A DNA stretch of 64,000 nucleotides from Pseudalkalibacillus hwajinpoensis (lineage in GTDB: Bacteria; Bacillota; Bacilli; Bacillales; Guptibacillaceae): contig NZ_CP156674.1 of assembly GCF_039851965.1 (NCBI RefSeq), positions 992,001 through 1,056,000 of the forward strand, written 5' to 3'. The notes under the pieces were generated by a model. It was not told the DNA's origin. It made no database searches and saw nothing but the letters and a program-made list of their open reading frames with translations. Shown here piece by piece: positions 33,610 through 43,579 of the stretch; within the stretch, counting starts at the first letter, position 1; each line of letters starts with the position of its first letter. The position numbers and the translations under genes are program-made.

Positions 33610-36012
33610 TTATTCACTAAACACCGCATTCGAAAGTAGTCGGAACAAGTAATCCGTATGATCTCGGAACCCTGCTTCAATTCCAATTAACGTGACATCC
33701 TGATCCTGCTCTTTCACAATCACAGGCTGTCCTGCTGCACCATCACGATTTTCCCAGTGGCCTGCTACAAAGAAATCCTCCTCATCATCAAATGAAGCAT
33801 GAACATCTACACCATCTACATTAGAGTACCAAACAGGCTGGTAAACGAAACCGAAGTCAGTTGCTTCATAGCCTGACGTTAATGATGTATCCCCATAGTC
33901 TACTCTCACAATTCCATTGCTGTTTGAATAGCCTTTATTAACTGTCACATCAGTTAACCCAAGCTTTTTCGTAGCATCGGAAGCTCCAGCTCCTACTGCA
34001 ATGTACTTGCCTCCCCTTTCAACAAATGATTGGATGTTTTCCTTGAATGCATGATACTGACTTTCACTTTCAAGTCCAAACTCCGCATTCGCACGTGAAT
34101 TGGTGTAAGAAATCAGGCGAGACGTTCCACTATAGAAGAAAGCATCTGTATCCTGAAGACCATTCTCTGCCAGCTCCACTGGCGTGATCTCTTCAACAGT
34201 AAAGCCCAATCGCTCAAGCGCTAACCGTGTACCCGAATGCGACTGTGATTTGTTCATCCCACCATCTTCTAAGATTGTCACTTTCTGAGAATCAAGTGGC
34301 TTCCCTTCTGTTCCCTCCCCTGAAACAACGGTAATGCCAGAAGCCTTCACAAGCTTTTTCAATTCAGGAATTGATGCTGAGTTAACAATAAACTGATCAT
34401 CCGCTCCCCACGTCACATCAAATCCATTTTTCATTAGCGTATTTGCAAGGTTGACTGCTTCAACGGAGGAGTTCGGAATCAGGTAAGGACCACCTCCTAC
34501 TAATTCGCCATCTGTTAAGACTTTTTTCACATCAGATGTTTTCACAGTCAAATTGCTTTTTGCATCTACCTCAATCGCTTCAAATCCCCATAGCTCAGGA
34601 AGATTCCAGGCAGAAATATCATACATAGACGGGGTAATGTCCGTGATATCCTCCCCATCCCACAGCATCGTATTGGCAAGGCCAGCTTTTGCCTGACTCA
34701 TATCCACGATATAGGTGCCTGCAGGATACGCCTTACCATCATATTTAAAATCTTTCTTAGCCTCTGAAACACTAATGTCATTAAACATCAAGTGCTCAAC
34801 CGCTTTTTCCGTTGCAGTAGGATCCGTTTCATCTACTGGTAAAATGTACGCCTTCGGGAAAAATCCCTCTGTGTGATACGGATGATCAAACTGGATGCCA
34901 CGCTTAAACACTTCGATTTGATCCTTGATCATTTCTTCCTTATTCTCATTCGAAAATTCAAGCGCACCCATCACCGCGTCATAATGCCATTTCACTCCAT
35001 CCCAATCGTTTGTCGGAGCTTCAAGCGTGTACCCATATGCTCCGTGGTACATGGCATACATCGGTGTGAAAATCGGTGGATAATCATCCCAGCCTGCTTC
35101 ATCGTCACGCTGAGGAATATATGTACCTGTCATAGTTTGATAGTTAACTCCTGATGCATCTATATTCGTATTATCGTATTCATCCCGATGTTCAATAACA
35201 TTATTTTCCATTGATTCTGCTTGATCCAGCGCCCAGTTGGAGAATAGATCGTATTCATAATTCGGATTATGAGGTGGTGTACATGGTTCAATTAACCCTG
35301 GATGATCTGCGCCACCATATGCTTTCACATAACCGTGCAAATCCAGAAACACCATCGGATTCCATTCCTTGATCAATTCAACCGTATGTTTTGTTTCAAC
35401 CTGGGACTGTGTAATGAAATCACGATTCAGATCGATGCCATTTCCATTAAAACGTGTCGCATCGATTCGGCCATCGGGATTTGCGACTACATTAAATATA
35501 AGGATGTGATTTTCCAAGAGTTCCTTCGTTTTCGCATCATCTGCCGTAGCGAAACGTTCAATCAACTGTAGTGCTGCATCTGAACCGACAAATTCCGTAC
35601 CATGAATCGACGCGTTGATCATTACTGGCACCTTAAAATCCGGATGTTTCTCGATAAAATCCTCTGCTTTATCTGGACTTTTAAACATCTTTTTCCTCAA
35701 CGCCTGCTGATAGCCATATTTCCCTTTCGCAGATGGATCAGAAATCGTTACTACATAGAGATCCTGTCCCTCAGAAGACTTCGCAGGTGTCTCAACGGTA
35801 ATCCGATTGCTATTCTTTTCAATCTCTTGAAGCTTATCATCCACTTCTGAATACTTCACAAAATCATAGTTCTCACTATTAAATAAACTTCCGTCTTCCT
35901 CCTGTAACGTCTCATTCCAATTTACATTCTGCCAATTCGCCTCTGCTGAACCTGTCATTGGCGCAGCTAAGAGCCCTATAGCAGCCAACCCCGATATCAA
36001 TTGCTTCTTCAT
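33610..36012 (-). CDS. Secreted M14 zinc carboxypeptidase
   Basis: An 800-residue exported peptidase. Signal peptide at residues 1-25 (MKKQLISGLAAIGLLAAPMT, then GSAEA). The M14 domain has HxxE as SIHGTEF (H137, E140), the third zinc ligand in LDLHGY (H226) and the catalytic glutamate in TLEAP (E331), all in expected order. The ~400-residue C-terminal part contains a glutamine-amidotransferase-like segment (RGGKYIAVGAGASDATKKLG). It probably trims extracellular peptides or wall peptides. ATG 36012. Confidence 0.93.
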   Translation of the reverse strand: MKKQLISGLAAIGLLAAPMTGSAEANWQNVNWNETLQEEDGSLFNSENYDFVKYSEVDDKLQEIEKNSNRITVETPAKSSEGQDLYVVTISDPSAKGKYGYQQALRKKMFKSPDKAEDFIEKHPDFKVPVMINASIHGTEFVGSDAALQLIERFATADDAKTKELLENHILIFNVVANPDGRIDATRFNGNGIDLNRDFITQSQVETKHTVELIKEWNPMVFLDLHGYVKAYGGADHPGLIEPCTPPHNPNYEYDLFSNWALDQAESMENNVIEHRDEYDNTNIDASGVNYQTMTGTYIPQRDDEAGWDDYPPIFTPMYAMYHGAYGYTLEAPTNDWDGVKWHYDAVMGALEFSNENKEEMIKDQIEVFKRGIQFDHPYHTEGFFPKAYILPVDETDPTATEKAVEHLMFNDISVSEAKKDFKYDGKAYPAGTYIVDMSQAKAGLANTMLWDGEDITDITPSMYDISAWNLPELWGFEAIEVDAKSNLTVKTSDVKKVLTDGELVGGGPYLIPNSSVEAVNLANTLMKNGFDVTWGADDQFIVNSASIPELKKLVKASGITVVSGEGTEGKPLDSQKVTILEDGGMNKSQSHSGTRLALERLGFTVEEITPVELAENGLQDTDAFFYSGTSRLISYTNSRANAEFGLESESQYHAFKENIQSFVERGGKYIAVGAGASDATKKLGLTDVTVNKGYSNSNGIVRVDYGDTSLTSGYEATDFGFVYQPVWYSNVDGVDVHASFDDEEDFFVAGHWENRDGAAGQPVIVKEQDQDVTLIGIEAGFRDHTDYLFRLLSNAVFSE

Positions 36013-36141
36013 CCCCAGCCTCCTCTAATTAACTAAATAGTATAATTACTAGTTTAAACCTTTTATTCAATAATTTGTATATACCATTCATCCTGATTAG
36101 AGGGAGGTCTTTTGAACTAGAAGAGAAGAGGAAAGAGGGAA

Positions 36142-36169
36142 AGGGGGTCAGACACGTGTCTGACCCCCT
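36142..36169. repeat. Dispersed palindromic element, copy 10
   Basis: Perfect 28-nt palindrome six nt downstream of the nasF stop, at the end of the nas operon. Confidence 0.95.
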
Positions 36170-36175
36170 ACTTAT

Positions 36176-36955
36176 CTACAATACCCCATTCATCTCGATG
36201 CCTTCTGAGACTGCCCCTTTAGCCTGGAACCAGTTCAAGCTTTCGTGGTAGGAGACAACTTCTCCAATTACGATCATAGATGGATTCTTCATGTTTGCCT
36301 GTTTCACGCGCTCCGCAATGCCTTCTAGCGTACCCGTCACCGTCCTCTGATTCTCGGTTGTTCCTTGATAGATGACCGCGACCGGTGTTTCAGCGGAACG
36401 TCCATGGCGAATTAGTTTTTCACAAATCGACGGCAGCTTACTCACCCCCATATAGATCGCAATGGTCCCTTTCCCTTTTGCAAGATGCTCCCATTCTCCT
36501 TCGCTATTATCCTGAAGGTGCCCGGTAATAAATGTAACAGACGCGCTGACTGATCGGTGTGTGAGAGGTATACCAGCATATGCTGGTGCTGCAGCCCCAG
36601 AAGTCACACCGGGTACTACTTCATAGGGAATCCCTCTTTTGCTGACCCATTCTGCCTCTTCACCGCCGCGTCCGAAAATAAAAGGATCTCCACCCTTTAG
36701 TCTTGCAACAACTTTTCCTTTCTTCGCATATTTAACGAGAAAGCGATTAATGGTCTCTTGTGTCATCGCATGATAGTTTGGTAGTTTACCGCAAAAGATT
36801 AGTTCTGCTCCTGGTTTCGCATAGCCTAATAGCTCTTCACTAATAAGTCGATCGTAAAGGATAACATCAGATTCTTGAATGGCACGCAGTCCTTTTAGCG
36901 TAATCAATTCAGGGTCTCCCGGGCCAGCACCAATTAAATACACTTTTCCCATCAT
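36176..36955 (-). CDS. nasF: Uroporphyrinogen-III C-methyltransferase (SUMT)
   Basis: A 259-residue SAM-dependent enzyme making precorrin-2, the precursor of sirohaem needed by nitrite reductase. Motifs: VYLIGAGPGDPELITLKGLR, DVILYDRLI, VARLKGGDPFIFGRGGEE, VPGVTSGAAAPAYAGIPLTH. It is a stand-alone SUMT without the CysG dehydrogenase part. Last gene of the nasDEF part of the cluster, 24 nt after nirD. ATG 36955 (an ATG-ATG pair) follows GGGAGCGATT. Confidence 0.95.
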   Translation of the reverse strand: MMGKVYLIGAGPGDPELITLKGLRAIQESDVILYDRLISEELLGYAKPGAELIFCGKLPNYHAMTQETINRFLVKYAKKGKVVARLKGGDPFIFGRGGEEAEWVSKRGIPYEVVPGVTSGAAAPAYAGIPLTHRSVSASVTFITGHLQDNSEGEWEHLAKGKGTIAIYMGVSKLPSICEKLIRHGRSAETPVAVIYQGTTENQRTVTGTLEGIAERVKQANMKNPSMIVIGEVVSYHESLNWFQAKGAVSEGIEMNGVL

Positions 36956-36979
36956 AATCGCTCCCTTTTATTCAGTCTC

Positions 36980-37315
36980 CTACTCTATCGTCAGATAAAC
37001 ATAGCCATCTTCTACATCAACCGGAAACGTCTGCACGCATCCAGTATCTGGTTCCTGAACTTTTCCATCCTTTGTACTGATTTTCCAATCATGAAGCGGG
37101 CAATAAACATGATCTCCGCAAATGATCCCCTCTGCCAATGGGCCGCCTTTATGTGGACATTTATTCTCAACCGCCTGCATCGATCCGTTTGACAAATGGA
37201 AGACGGCAATAGACCATTTTAGAACCTCAACAGTTTTCCCTGACTGTTGCGGAAAGTCTTCGATTCTACCGATATTAACCTTACTTGTATTAACCTTACT
37301 TGCTTGAACTGGCAT
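36980..37315 (-). CDS. nasE: Nitrite reductase small subunit (Rieske type)
   Basis: A 111-residue NirD-type subunit with a Rieske-like 2Fe-2S site: CPHKGGPLAEG and CPLHDWKI. It works with the large subunit in NADH-dependent nitrite reduction to ammonium. Start ATG 37315 with GGGAGG upstream, 24 nt after the large subunit stop. Confidence 0.95.
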   Translation of the reverse strand: MPVQASKVNTSKVNIGRIEDFPQQSGKTVEVLKWSIAVFHLSNGSMQAVENKCPHKGGPLAEGIICGDHVYCPLHDWKISTKDGKVQEPDTGCVQTFPVDVEDGYVYLTIE

Positions 37316-37339
37316 GGAACATTCCTCCCAAAAAAGTTG

Positions 37340-39745
37340 TTAGGGCTGTAAAATCGTTTCAAATTGCTGACGAACCGTTCGATCTTCAAGTGCTTCCTTC
37401 CATGGATCTCTTGTGGCACGAAGCGCAATATCGATACGATTATTGAGGTTATTTTTCTCCTCCTCATCAGAAAGAACTTCTTTCACATGGTCAATTCCGA
37501 CTCTCTCTACCCACGCCGACGTTCGTTCTAAATAGTTAGCCGTCTCGCGGTAATATTGCAAATAGGCACCTGTGGTTTTCATTACTTCTTCATCTGTGGT
37601 TACTGTCGCCAGTAAGTGTCCTCCCTGAACATTTATGCCACCATTTCCACCAACATAAAGTTCCCAGGCACCGTCTACCCCAATAATCCCAACATCTTTA
37701 AAACCTGACTCTGCACAGCTTCTCGGACAGGCCGATACGGCCATCTTGACTTTGTGCGGTGTTTGGAGTCGCTCGAATTTCTTCTCAAGTCGAACGCCAA
37801 GCCCAATCGAATCCTGTGTCCCAAAGCGACAGAACTGCTCTCCTACACATGTTTTGACTGTTCGAAGTGCTTTTCCATAAGCGTATCCTGACGGCATATC
37901 AAGATCTGCCCAGATCGATGGAAGGTCATCCTTCTTAGCACCGAGCATATCAATCCGCTGCCCACCTGTAACTTTCAGCATTTTGATTTCGTACTTATCA
38001 CTCACCTCGGCAATCTTTCGAAGCTGATCGGAGGTTGTAACTCCGCCATACATACGCGGCACAACAGAGAACGTACCATCGTTTTGAATATTGGCATGCA
38101 TCCGTTCATTAACAAAACGCGAAGCTGCTTCATCTTCATATTCCTCAGGAAACAGCATGCCAAGGTAGTAATTAAGAGATGGACGACATTTCGAACAGCC
38201 TTCTTTATTCTCAAAATCTAGCACATGGTACACTTCTTTCGTTGTTTGAATCCCCTTCTCTCGAATCGCTTCTACAATTTCGTTTCTTGAAAGGGATGTA
38301 CATCCACAGATCGGCTCCTGCTGGTCACTTGCATCAAATACGTCGCCAAGCGTATGCTCGAGGATCTGACTTACAAGCGGCTGGCATCCACCGCATGATC
38401 TTGATGCATTTGTACACCCTTTGATTTCACCAACGGTGCGGAGGCCTTGGTCCTGAATTGCCTTAGTAATGCATCCTTTGGTTACACCATTACAGCCGCA
38501 CACAATTTCACTCTCTGGCATTGATGCAACAAGGTCATCCCCTCCATCTTCTTCAGGCTCAAGAAGCGCCACTTTTTTCATCTTTTCCACATTCATTTCT
38601 GAACGCATGTAGCTTAGAATTCTAGAGCTATCCGAAGTGTCACCAAACATGACCGTTCCTACAATTTTCTGATCAGCAATCATGATTTTCTTGTAGATGC
38701 CTTCTGATTCATCATGAATTCGAATCGCCTTCACACCTTCCTCTTCCTGGAACAGTCCGGCTGAGAAAACATCAACTCCTGATACTTTAAGCTTTGTAAA
38801 GACAACAGACCCTTCATAAGGTCCACTTTCATCACCACTAATCGATTTCGCCAGAACAGCAGCCTGTTCATAGAGTGGTGCAACGAGCCCATAAGCGATG
38901 CCCCGATGCTCGGCACATTCACCTACCGCATAAATGCCGGGATGGGACGTTTTCATAAAATCATCAACGACAATCCCCCGGTTTGTTTCAAGACCCGTTT
39001 CGCTAGCAAGAGCGATATTCGGCTTGATCCCGACAGCCATTACCACAAGATCAGCTTCAATTTCTTCCCCGTCCTTAAAAGCGAGACCGCTAACATGTTC
39101 ATCACCTGTCACATGCGTCGTTTCTTTTTCCATCAGGAAGGTCATGCCCTGCTGTTCAAGCTCATCTTTCAGCATTTTCGAGGCGGTTGCATCTAACTGG
39201 CGATCCATGAGCGCATCTGTATTATGTACAACGCTCACTTCCATATTTAAGTTAAGCAGGCCTCTTGCAGCTTCCAACCCGAGAAGACCTCCCCCGATCA
39301 CTACCGCTTTCCTCTTCGTTTTCGCGGATTCTATCATTGCGTTGCAGTCGTCTATATCACGAAAGGTGATGACACCTTTTTTGTCTATCCCTGGAAATGG
39401 GATGATAAAAGGGTTTGACCCGGTAGCAATAATAAGGCGGTCGTAAGGGAGTGCACCCCCTTTATTCGTATATACAAGTCTTTGGTCCTTATCAATTTCA
39501 GTGACAGCTTCGTCTGTCCTAAGCGTCACCTTCTGTTCGTCGTACCAGTCGAGTGGTTTAATGAGCAGTTCATCGACCGTTCCGTTCCCCTGCAGCACAG
39601 TTGATAACTGGATTCTGTCATAAGCGGGTGTCCGCTCTTTGCCGATTACCGTAATGTCGTATGCGTTCGGTTCAAGCTTCACAATCTCTTCAACACAGCG
39701 GATCCCTGCCATCCCGTTTCCAATTACAAGTATTCGTTCTTTCAT
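37340..39745 (-). CDS. nasD: Assimilatory nitrite reductase [NAD(P)H] large subunit
   Basis: An 801-residue FAD/sirohaem/4Fe-4S enzyme reducing nitrite to ammonium. The FAD/NAD domain starts ILVIGNGMAGIRCVEEIV; two BFD-type 2Fe-2S segments (CGCNGVTKGCI, SCGGCQPLV) follow. The sirohaem domain carries TCVGEQFCRFG and SACPRSCAESG, giving the four cysteine ligands. ATG 39745 is chosen (GGAGG upstream); the open frame runs back into the transporter gene. The transporter stop lies 20 nt upstream. Confidence 0.96.
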   Translation of the reverse strand: MKERILVIGNGMAGIRCVEEIVKLEPNAYDITVIGKERTPAYDRIQLSTVLQGNGTVDELLIKPLDWYDEQKVTLRTDEAVTEIDKDQRLVYTNKGGALPYDRLIIATGSNPFIIPFPGIDKKGVITFRDIDDCNAMIESAKTKRKAVVIGGGLLGLEAARGLLNLNMEVSVVHNTDALMDRQLDATASKMLKDELEQQGMTFLMEKETTHVTGDEHVSGLAFKDGEEIEADLVVMAVGIKPNIALASETGLETNRGIVVDDFMKTSHPGIYAVGECAEHRGIAYGLVAPLYEQAAVLAKSISGDESGPYEGSVVFTKLKVSGVDVFSAGLFQEEEGVKAIRIHDESEGIYKKIMIADQKIVGTVMFGDTSDSSRILSYMRSEMNVEKMKKVALLEPEEDGGDDLVASMPESEIVCGCNGVTKGCITKAIQDQGLRTVGEIKGCTNASRSCGGCQPLVSQILEHTLGDVFDASDQQEPICGCTSLSRNEIVEAIREKGIQTTKEVYHVLDFENKEGCSKCRPSLNYYLGMLFPEEYEDEAASRFVNERMHANIQNDGTFSVVPRMYGGVTTSDQLRKIAEVSDKYEIKMLKVTGGQRIDMLGAKKDDLPSIWADLDMPSGYAYGKALRTVKTCVGEQFCRFGTQDSIGLGVRLEKKFERLQTPHKVKMAVSACPRSCAESGFKDVGIIGVDGAWELYVGGNGGINVQGGHLLATVTTDEEVMKTTGAYLQYYRETANYLERTSAWVERVGIDHVKEVLSDEEEKNNLNNRIDIALRATRDPWKEALEDRTVRQQFETILQP

Positions 39746-39765
39746 GGTATCTCCTCCATTTATTA

Positions 39766-41220
39766 TCATCTTGATACGTTCGTATTGGATGGAACTCTCG
39801 AGACTTTCCCTTCTCTGACTGCTCTTTGTTTAGGCTCGACGAGTAAAATCATGCCTGCCGTACACACAGCACCAGTAACGCTAATCACCAAAAAGAATTG
39901 TCCGGGCTGAACCATGCTGTAAACGGTAAGGAATGTTGTTGCTCCAACATTTCCGTACGCTCCGACAAGACCAGCAATTTGACCGGTGACTTTCTTTTTG
40001 ATTAATGGCACCATCGCAAACACGGCGCCTTCCCCTCCCTGTACAAAAAAGGAGCAAAGCATCGTCACCGCGATGGCGAGAGCGAGAGGCCAGGTTCCTG
40101 AGACTTGTGACAGAAGAAAGTATCCGATTGACAGACCGAAAAGCATAATGGTCAGAATCAGTTTCCTTCCAAACCGATCACTTAAGTATCCTCCGAGTGG
40201 ACGTGCAACAAGGTTCGTGAAGGCAAAGGACCCGGCTATGATTCCCGCTTCCGCTAAACCAAGGTCAAACGTCTCACTGAAAAAGAGAGGAAGCATGGAG
40301 ACAACCGCAAGCTCAGAGCCAAAGGTTACAAAATAGGCCGAAGCAAGAATGAATACCTGTTTAAACGAATACTGCTCTTCTTCAGGAACCCCTTTTTCAA
40401 GAGCAGGCCTGTTGTATTGAATCGCACGAAAACTACTGGAGATAAATAGGATTAAAAGGATAAGACAACCTGCAATCGCAGCTTCACTGGTTAATATCGC
40501 CATGCTATACAGCTTCCAAAGAAAGACACCAAGAATGCCGTACATCGGGAGCATGATCGCAATCAAACCAATCAGGTCCTTATAGCTTGTTACTTCAAGT
40601 CCACCTTTTCGTTTTACTTCACCTGGCAAGGATTTCGAATGAGGTGTATCTGAAGCTGTGAAGTAAAAGACAATTCCATAAATGAGAACAAGTAGACCAG
40701 TTATCCCGATCGCATACCGCCAGCCTTCCTCGCCCCCTAATAGAAGAGCAAGTACCGGTAAGGACATCGCTGCAGCAGCGGAACCAAAATTGCCCCAGCC
40801 ACCGTAGATGCCTTCTGCGATACCCATCCGCTTTTCTGGAAACCATTCAGAGATCATCCGGATCCCAATGACAAATCCAGCACCGATGATTCCGAGAAAC
40901 ATACGGCTGATTAGAAGCTGCCAGTATGTCGTTGCTAAAGCGAATGCAATACATGGAACACTCATGACGACTAGGAGACTGGAATAGACTTTCCGAGGAC
41001 CAAAGCGATCCACCAGTACACCTATCAAAACACGAGCTGGAATCGTTAGTGCCACATTCATAATCAACAATGCACCAATTTCATCACTCGTAAGCTGAAA
41101 CTTCTCCTGAATGACATGAATAAAAGGCGCCATATTAAACCAGACAACAAATGACAGAAAGAAAGCAAAAGTCGTTAGACCAAGGATCGAAACGTTAGGT
41201 GTTATTCGACGTTTTATCAC
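39766..41220 (-). CDS. nasA: Nitrate/nitrite MFS transporter (NarK/NasA)
   Basis: A 484-residue MFS protein with twelve helices; the nitrate signature region GYGGWGNFGSAAA-like stretch reads IYGGWGNFGSAAAAMSLPVL, with a second conserved loop GGEGAVFAMVPLI. It supplies nitrate for assimilation. GTG 41220 is 11 nt after GAGGAGG. Its promoter region has a TnrA-type box at 41277-41293 and a cre-like site at 41336-41349, and a terminator separates it from nasC, so it begins a second transcription unit (nasA-D-E-F). Confidence 0.93.
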   Translation of the reverse strand: MIKRRITPNVSILGLTTFAFFLSFVVWFNMAPFIHVIQEKFQLTSDEIGALLIMNVALTIPARVLIGVLVDRFGPRKVYSSLLVVMSVPCIAFALATTYWQLLISRMFLGIIGAGFVIGIRMISEWFPEKRMGIAEGIYGGWGNFGSAAAAMSLPVLALLLGGEEGWRYAIGITGLLVLIYGIVFYFTASDTPHSKSLPGEVKRKGGLEVTSYKDLIGLIAIMLPMYGILGVFLWKLYSMAILTSEAAIAGCLILLILFISSSFRAIQYNRPALEKGVPEEEQYSFKQVFILASAYFVTFGSELAVVSMLPLFFSETFDLGLAEAGIIAGSFAFTNLVARPLGGYLSDRFGRKLILTIMLFGLSIGYFLLSQVSGTWPLALAIAVTMLCSFFVQGGEGAVFAMVPLIKKKVTGQIAGLVGAYGNVGATTFLTVYSMVQPGQFFLVISVTGAVCTAGMILLVEPKQRAVREGKVSRVPSNTNVSR

Positions 41221-41276
41221 GCTGCATTTTTCCTCCTCATTTACTAAAGAATTTATATCCTGGATATGTATTGCAG

Positions 41277-41293
41277 TTTAAAATATTCTGACA
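41277..41293 (-). promoter_or_regulatory. TnrA/GlnR-type box upstream of nasA (one mismatch)
   Basis: TGTCAGAATATTTTAAA on the minus strand against TGTNANAWWWTNTNACA. A TATAAA -10-like box follows at 41252-41257, so the box centre lies about 40 bases before the predicted start of transcription, a normal activating position. Confidence 0.65.
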
Positions 41294-41335
41294 ATAATAT
41301 GTGCTTATTTGTAAACTTATCTAACATCCTTTTTA

Positions 41336-41349
41336 TGGAAACGCTTACA
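41336..41349. promoter_or_regulatory. Candidate CcpA cre site upstream of nasA
   Basis: TGGAAACGCTTACA fits the cre consensus except at the last position. Carbon control of nitrate uptake would be unusual but plausible. Confidence 0.45.
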
Positions 41350-41375
41350 CCAAATAGACCTCAAAACACCAGAAA

Positions 41376-41400
41376 AGGCAGCACAATAGCTCTGCTGCCT
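41376..41400 (-). terminator. Terminator after nasBC
   Basis: AGGCAGCA/TGCTGCCT stem followed on the minus strand by TTTTCTGGTGTTTTG. Confidence 0.75.
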
Positions 41401-41424
41401 CCACGATATTCATATTTTGACACA

Positions 41425-41441
41425 TGTTATATTATGTTACA
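41425..41441. promoter_or_regulatory. Perfect TnrA/GlnR-type box overlapping the nasC stop
   Basis: TGTTATATTATGTTACA matches TGTNANAWWWTNTNACA at every fixed position. It lies over the last codons of nasC, 205 nt from nasA and upstream of the nasBC terminator. Confidence 0.75.
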
Positions 41442-43579
41442 TTAGATTGTGATTTTTCATAGGAGGGTTGAATATCGACCGCACAAACTTTGAACGATGG
41501 CATTTTACATCGAGGATCAAGTTCCTGTGACGTTAATCGATTGATGCACTGTTTACCTCCCCAGTGGAATGGAACAAAGAGGGTGTCTTCTCGAATCCGA
41601 TCAGTAACATGGCACCTTAACTGGATCTCGCCCCTTTCAGAGGTTAGACGGGCCATTTCATGAGGCTGCAACCCAAATCGCTTTGCGGTTTCAGGGTGAA
41701 TTTGCACAAACGGCTCTACTACTCTTGAGCGAAGACCTGGGGAATTCCTTGTTTGTACGCCCGTTAAATAATGCTCGAGCACTCTTCCAGTTGTTAAATA
41801 CAACGGATACCGAGCACTGACACTCTCACTTGGCACATGATTCCGAACGATTCCGATAGAAGCCCGTCCATCCCTTGTCGGAAAAGACTCACTGAACAGA
41901 CGTTTCTCCCCGTCTGGTTCGTCTTCTGTGCACGGCCAGTATACCCTTTCAGTTTGAAGCCTATCATACGTAATACCTGAATAATCTGCGATTCCGCCTT
42001 TACTTGCTATTCGTAATTCATTAAAAATATCTTGCGGATTTGAGTACTGAAAGTATGCTCCTTTTCCTAGAACAGCGGAAAGTTGACAGAGGATTTCCCA
42101 GTCATGCCTCACACCTTCTGGCCGCACCCTTGCAGCTTTACGAAGCGCTACCCGTCCTTCAAAATTTGTCATCGTTCCTTCATCCTCAAGATAGGAAGAT
42201 GACGGCAGGATTAAATCGGCCAGTTGAGCAGTCTCGGATTCAAACATATCCACAACTACAAGAAACTCAAGAGATTTTAGCGCTTTTTCAACGAGATTGA
42301 TGTTTGGGTTCGATACAACAGGATTTGACCCCATCACAAAGAGACTCTTCAAATCACCGCGATCTATTTTCTCCATCATTTCGTAAGCTGAAACGCCTTT
42401 ACCAGGCAACTCTCCTTCGTCAATGCCCCACACATTGGCGATATAGCTACGATCCTCTAAGTTTTCAATAGAACGGTAACCCGGAAGCTGATCAGCTTTT
42501 TGACCGTGTTCTCTTCCACCCTGCCCATTCCCCTGACCGGTCACAGCGCCATATCCACAGCCAATCCGACCGATTTTTCCTGTTAGAAGAAGGAGATTCA
42601 GGTAATTTCGGACAGTGTCATATCCGTAGGCCAGCTGCTCAACCCCTCTCGCTGTGAGCACCATTCCGGTCGGAGATGTAGCAAAAGTTCGAGCCACTTC
42701 GGTAATGGTTTCAACAGGGACATCAACAAGATCGGACAATTGCTCTAAGTCACTATCATCCAGATGGCGACAAAGTTCCTCATAGCCATTTGTTCGGTCA
42801 GTTATAAATTCTGAATCAACAAGCTTATCATTGATGATCACTTTTAAAAGTCCATTGACGAATGAAGCATCCATCCCTGGCTTGATCTTGATATGAAGAT
42901 CTGCAAGATCCGTTGTTGCCGTCTCACGCGGATCAATCGCAATCAAAAAAGAGCCGTTTTGCTTCGCCTCTTCAAGGTAAGGCATCAATGTCGGCTGACA
43001 TTCTGCAATATTAGTCCCAGCCAGAATGATGCATTTCGAATATGGAATTTCACTCAGCTTATTTGTAAACCCTCGATCCATTCCGAAGGCGTCATTTGCA
43101 CCTGAAGCGGCGGCTGACATACAGAATCGCCCATTGTAGTCGATAAAACGCGTACCAAGTGTCACCCTTGCGAATTTCCCGAGCAAGTACGCCTCTTCAT
43201 TGGTCAGCGATCCGCCCCCATACACGCCAATCGCATCCTTTCCCTCCTTTTCTTGAATCGACTCGAAGCGGTCTTTCATTAAAGCAAATGCCTCATCCCA
43301 CGTAATTGAGACAAAGGCATCGTCTTTTCTCTGCATCGGTGTTTGAATGCGCTTCGGATTGAAATGATGCTGATGCGCATGCATTCCTTTTACACAAAGC
43401 CGGCCCTCAGATGTCACGTTAGGCGTGCCGCTGACTGAAACCCTTTTTCTAGTCACAATACGCTCTTCAACAAGCTTCATTGTACATTGCACGCTGCAAA
43501 AGGGACATTGCGATTCATATATCTCTTCAGTACCGCGTTCCTTTTCCTTCTCTCTGAAATGATGCAAAAAGTTCTTCAT
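41432..43579 (-). CDS. nasC: Assimilatory nitrate reductase catalytic subunit
   Basis: A 715-residue molybdopterin (bis-MGD) oxidoreductase reducing nitrate to nitrite. N-terminal 4Fe-4S site CPFCSVQCTMKL and GRLCVKGMHAHQ; Mo-cofactor domains include NGRFCMSAAASGANDAFGMD and the C-terminal PLYLTTGRVLEHYLTGVQTR. ATG 43579 overlaps the nasB stop by ATGA, so electrons and subunits are made together. It ends 31 nt before a terminator. Confidence 0.96.
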   Translation of the reverse strand: MKNFLHHFREKEKERGTEEIYESQCPFCSVQCTMKLVEERIVTRKRVSVSGTPNVTSEGRLCVKGMHAHQHHFNPKRIQTPMQRKDDAFVSITWDEAFALMKDRFESIQEKEGKDAIGVYGGGSLTNEEAYLLGKFARVTLGTRFIDYNGRFCMSAAASGANDAFGMDRGFTNKLSEIPYSKCIILAGTNIAECQPTLMPYLEEAKQNGSFLIAIDPRETATTDLADLHIKIKPGMDASFVNGLLKVIINDKLVDSEFITDRTNGYEELCRHLDDSDLEQLSDLVDVPVETITEVARTFATSPTGMVLTARGVEQLAYGYDTVRNYLNLLLLTGKIGRIGCGYGAVTGQGNGQGGREHGQKADQLPGYRSIENLEDRSYIANVWGIDEGELPGKGVSAYEMMEKIDRGDLKSLFVMGSNPVVSNPNINLVEKALKSLEFLVVVDMFESETAQLADLILPSSSYLEDEGTMTNFEGRVALRKAARVRPEGVRHDWEILCQLSAVLGKGAYFQYSNPQDIFNELRIASKGGIADYSGITYDRLQTERVYWPCTEDEPDGEKRLFSESFPTRDGRASIGIVRNHVPSESVSARYPLYLTTGRVLEHYLTGVQTRNSPGLRSRVVEPFVQIHPETAKRFGLQPHEMARLTSERGEIQLRCHVTDRIREDTLFVPFHWGGKQCINRLTSQELDPRCKMPSFKVCAVDIQPSYEKSQSNVT

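Noticed and set aside
38934..39446. 170-codon antisense frame inside nasD
   Set aside because: Shadow of the nitrite reductase FAD domain; low-complexity Ser/Arg composition typical of such shadows.
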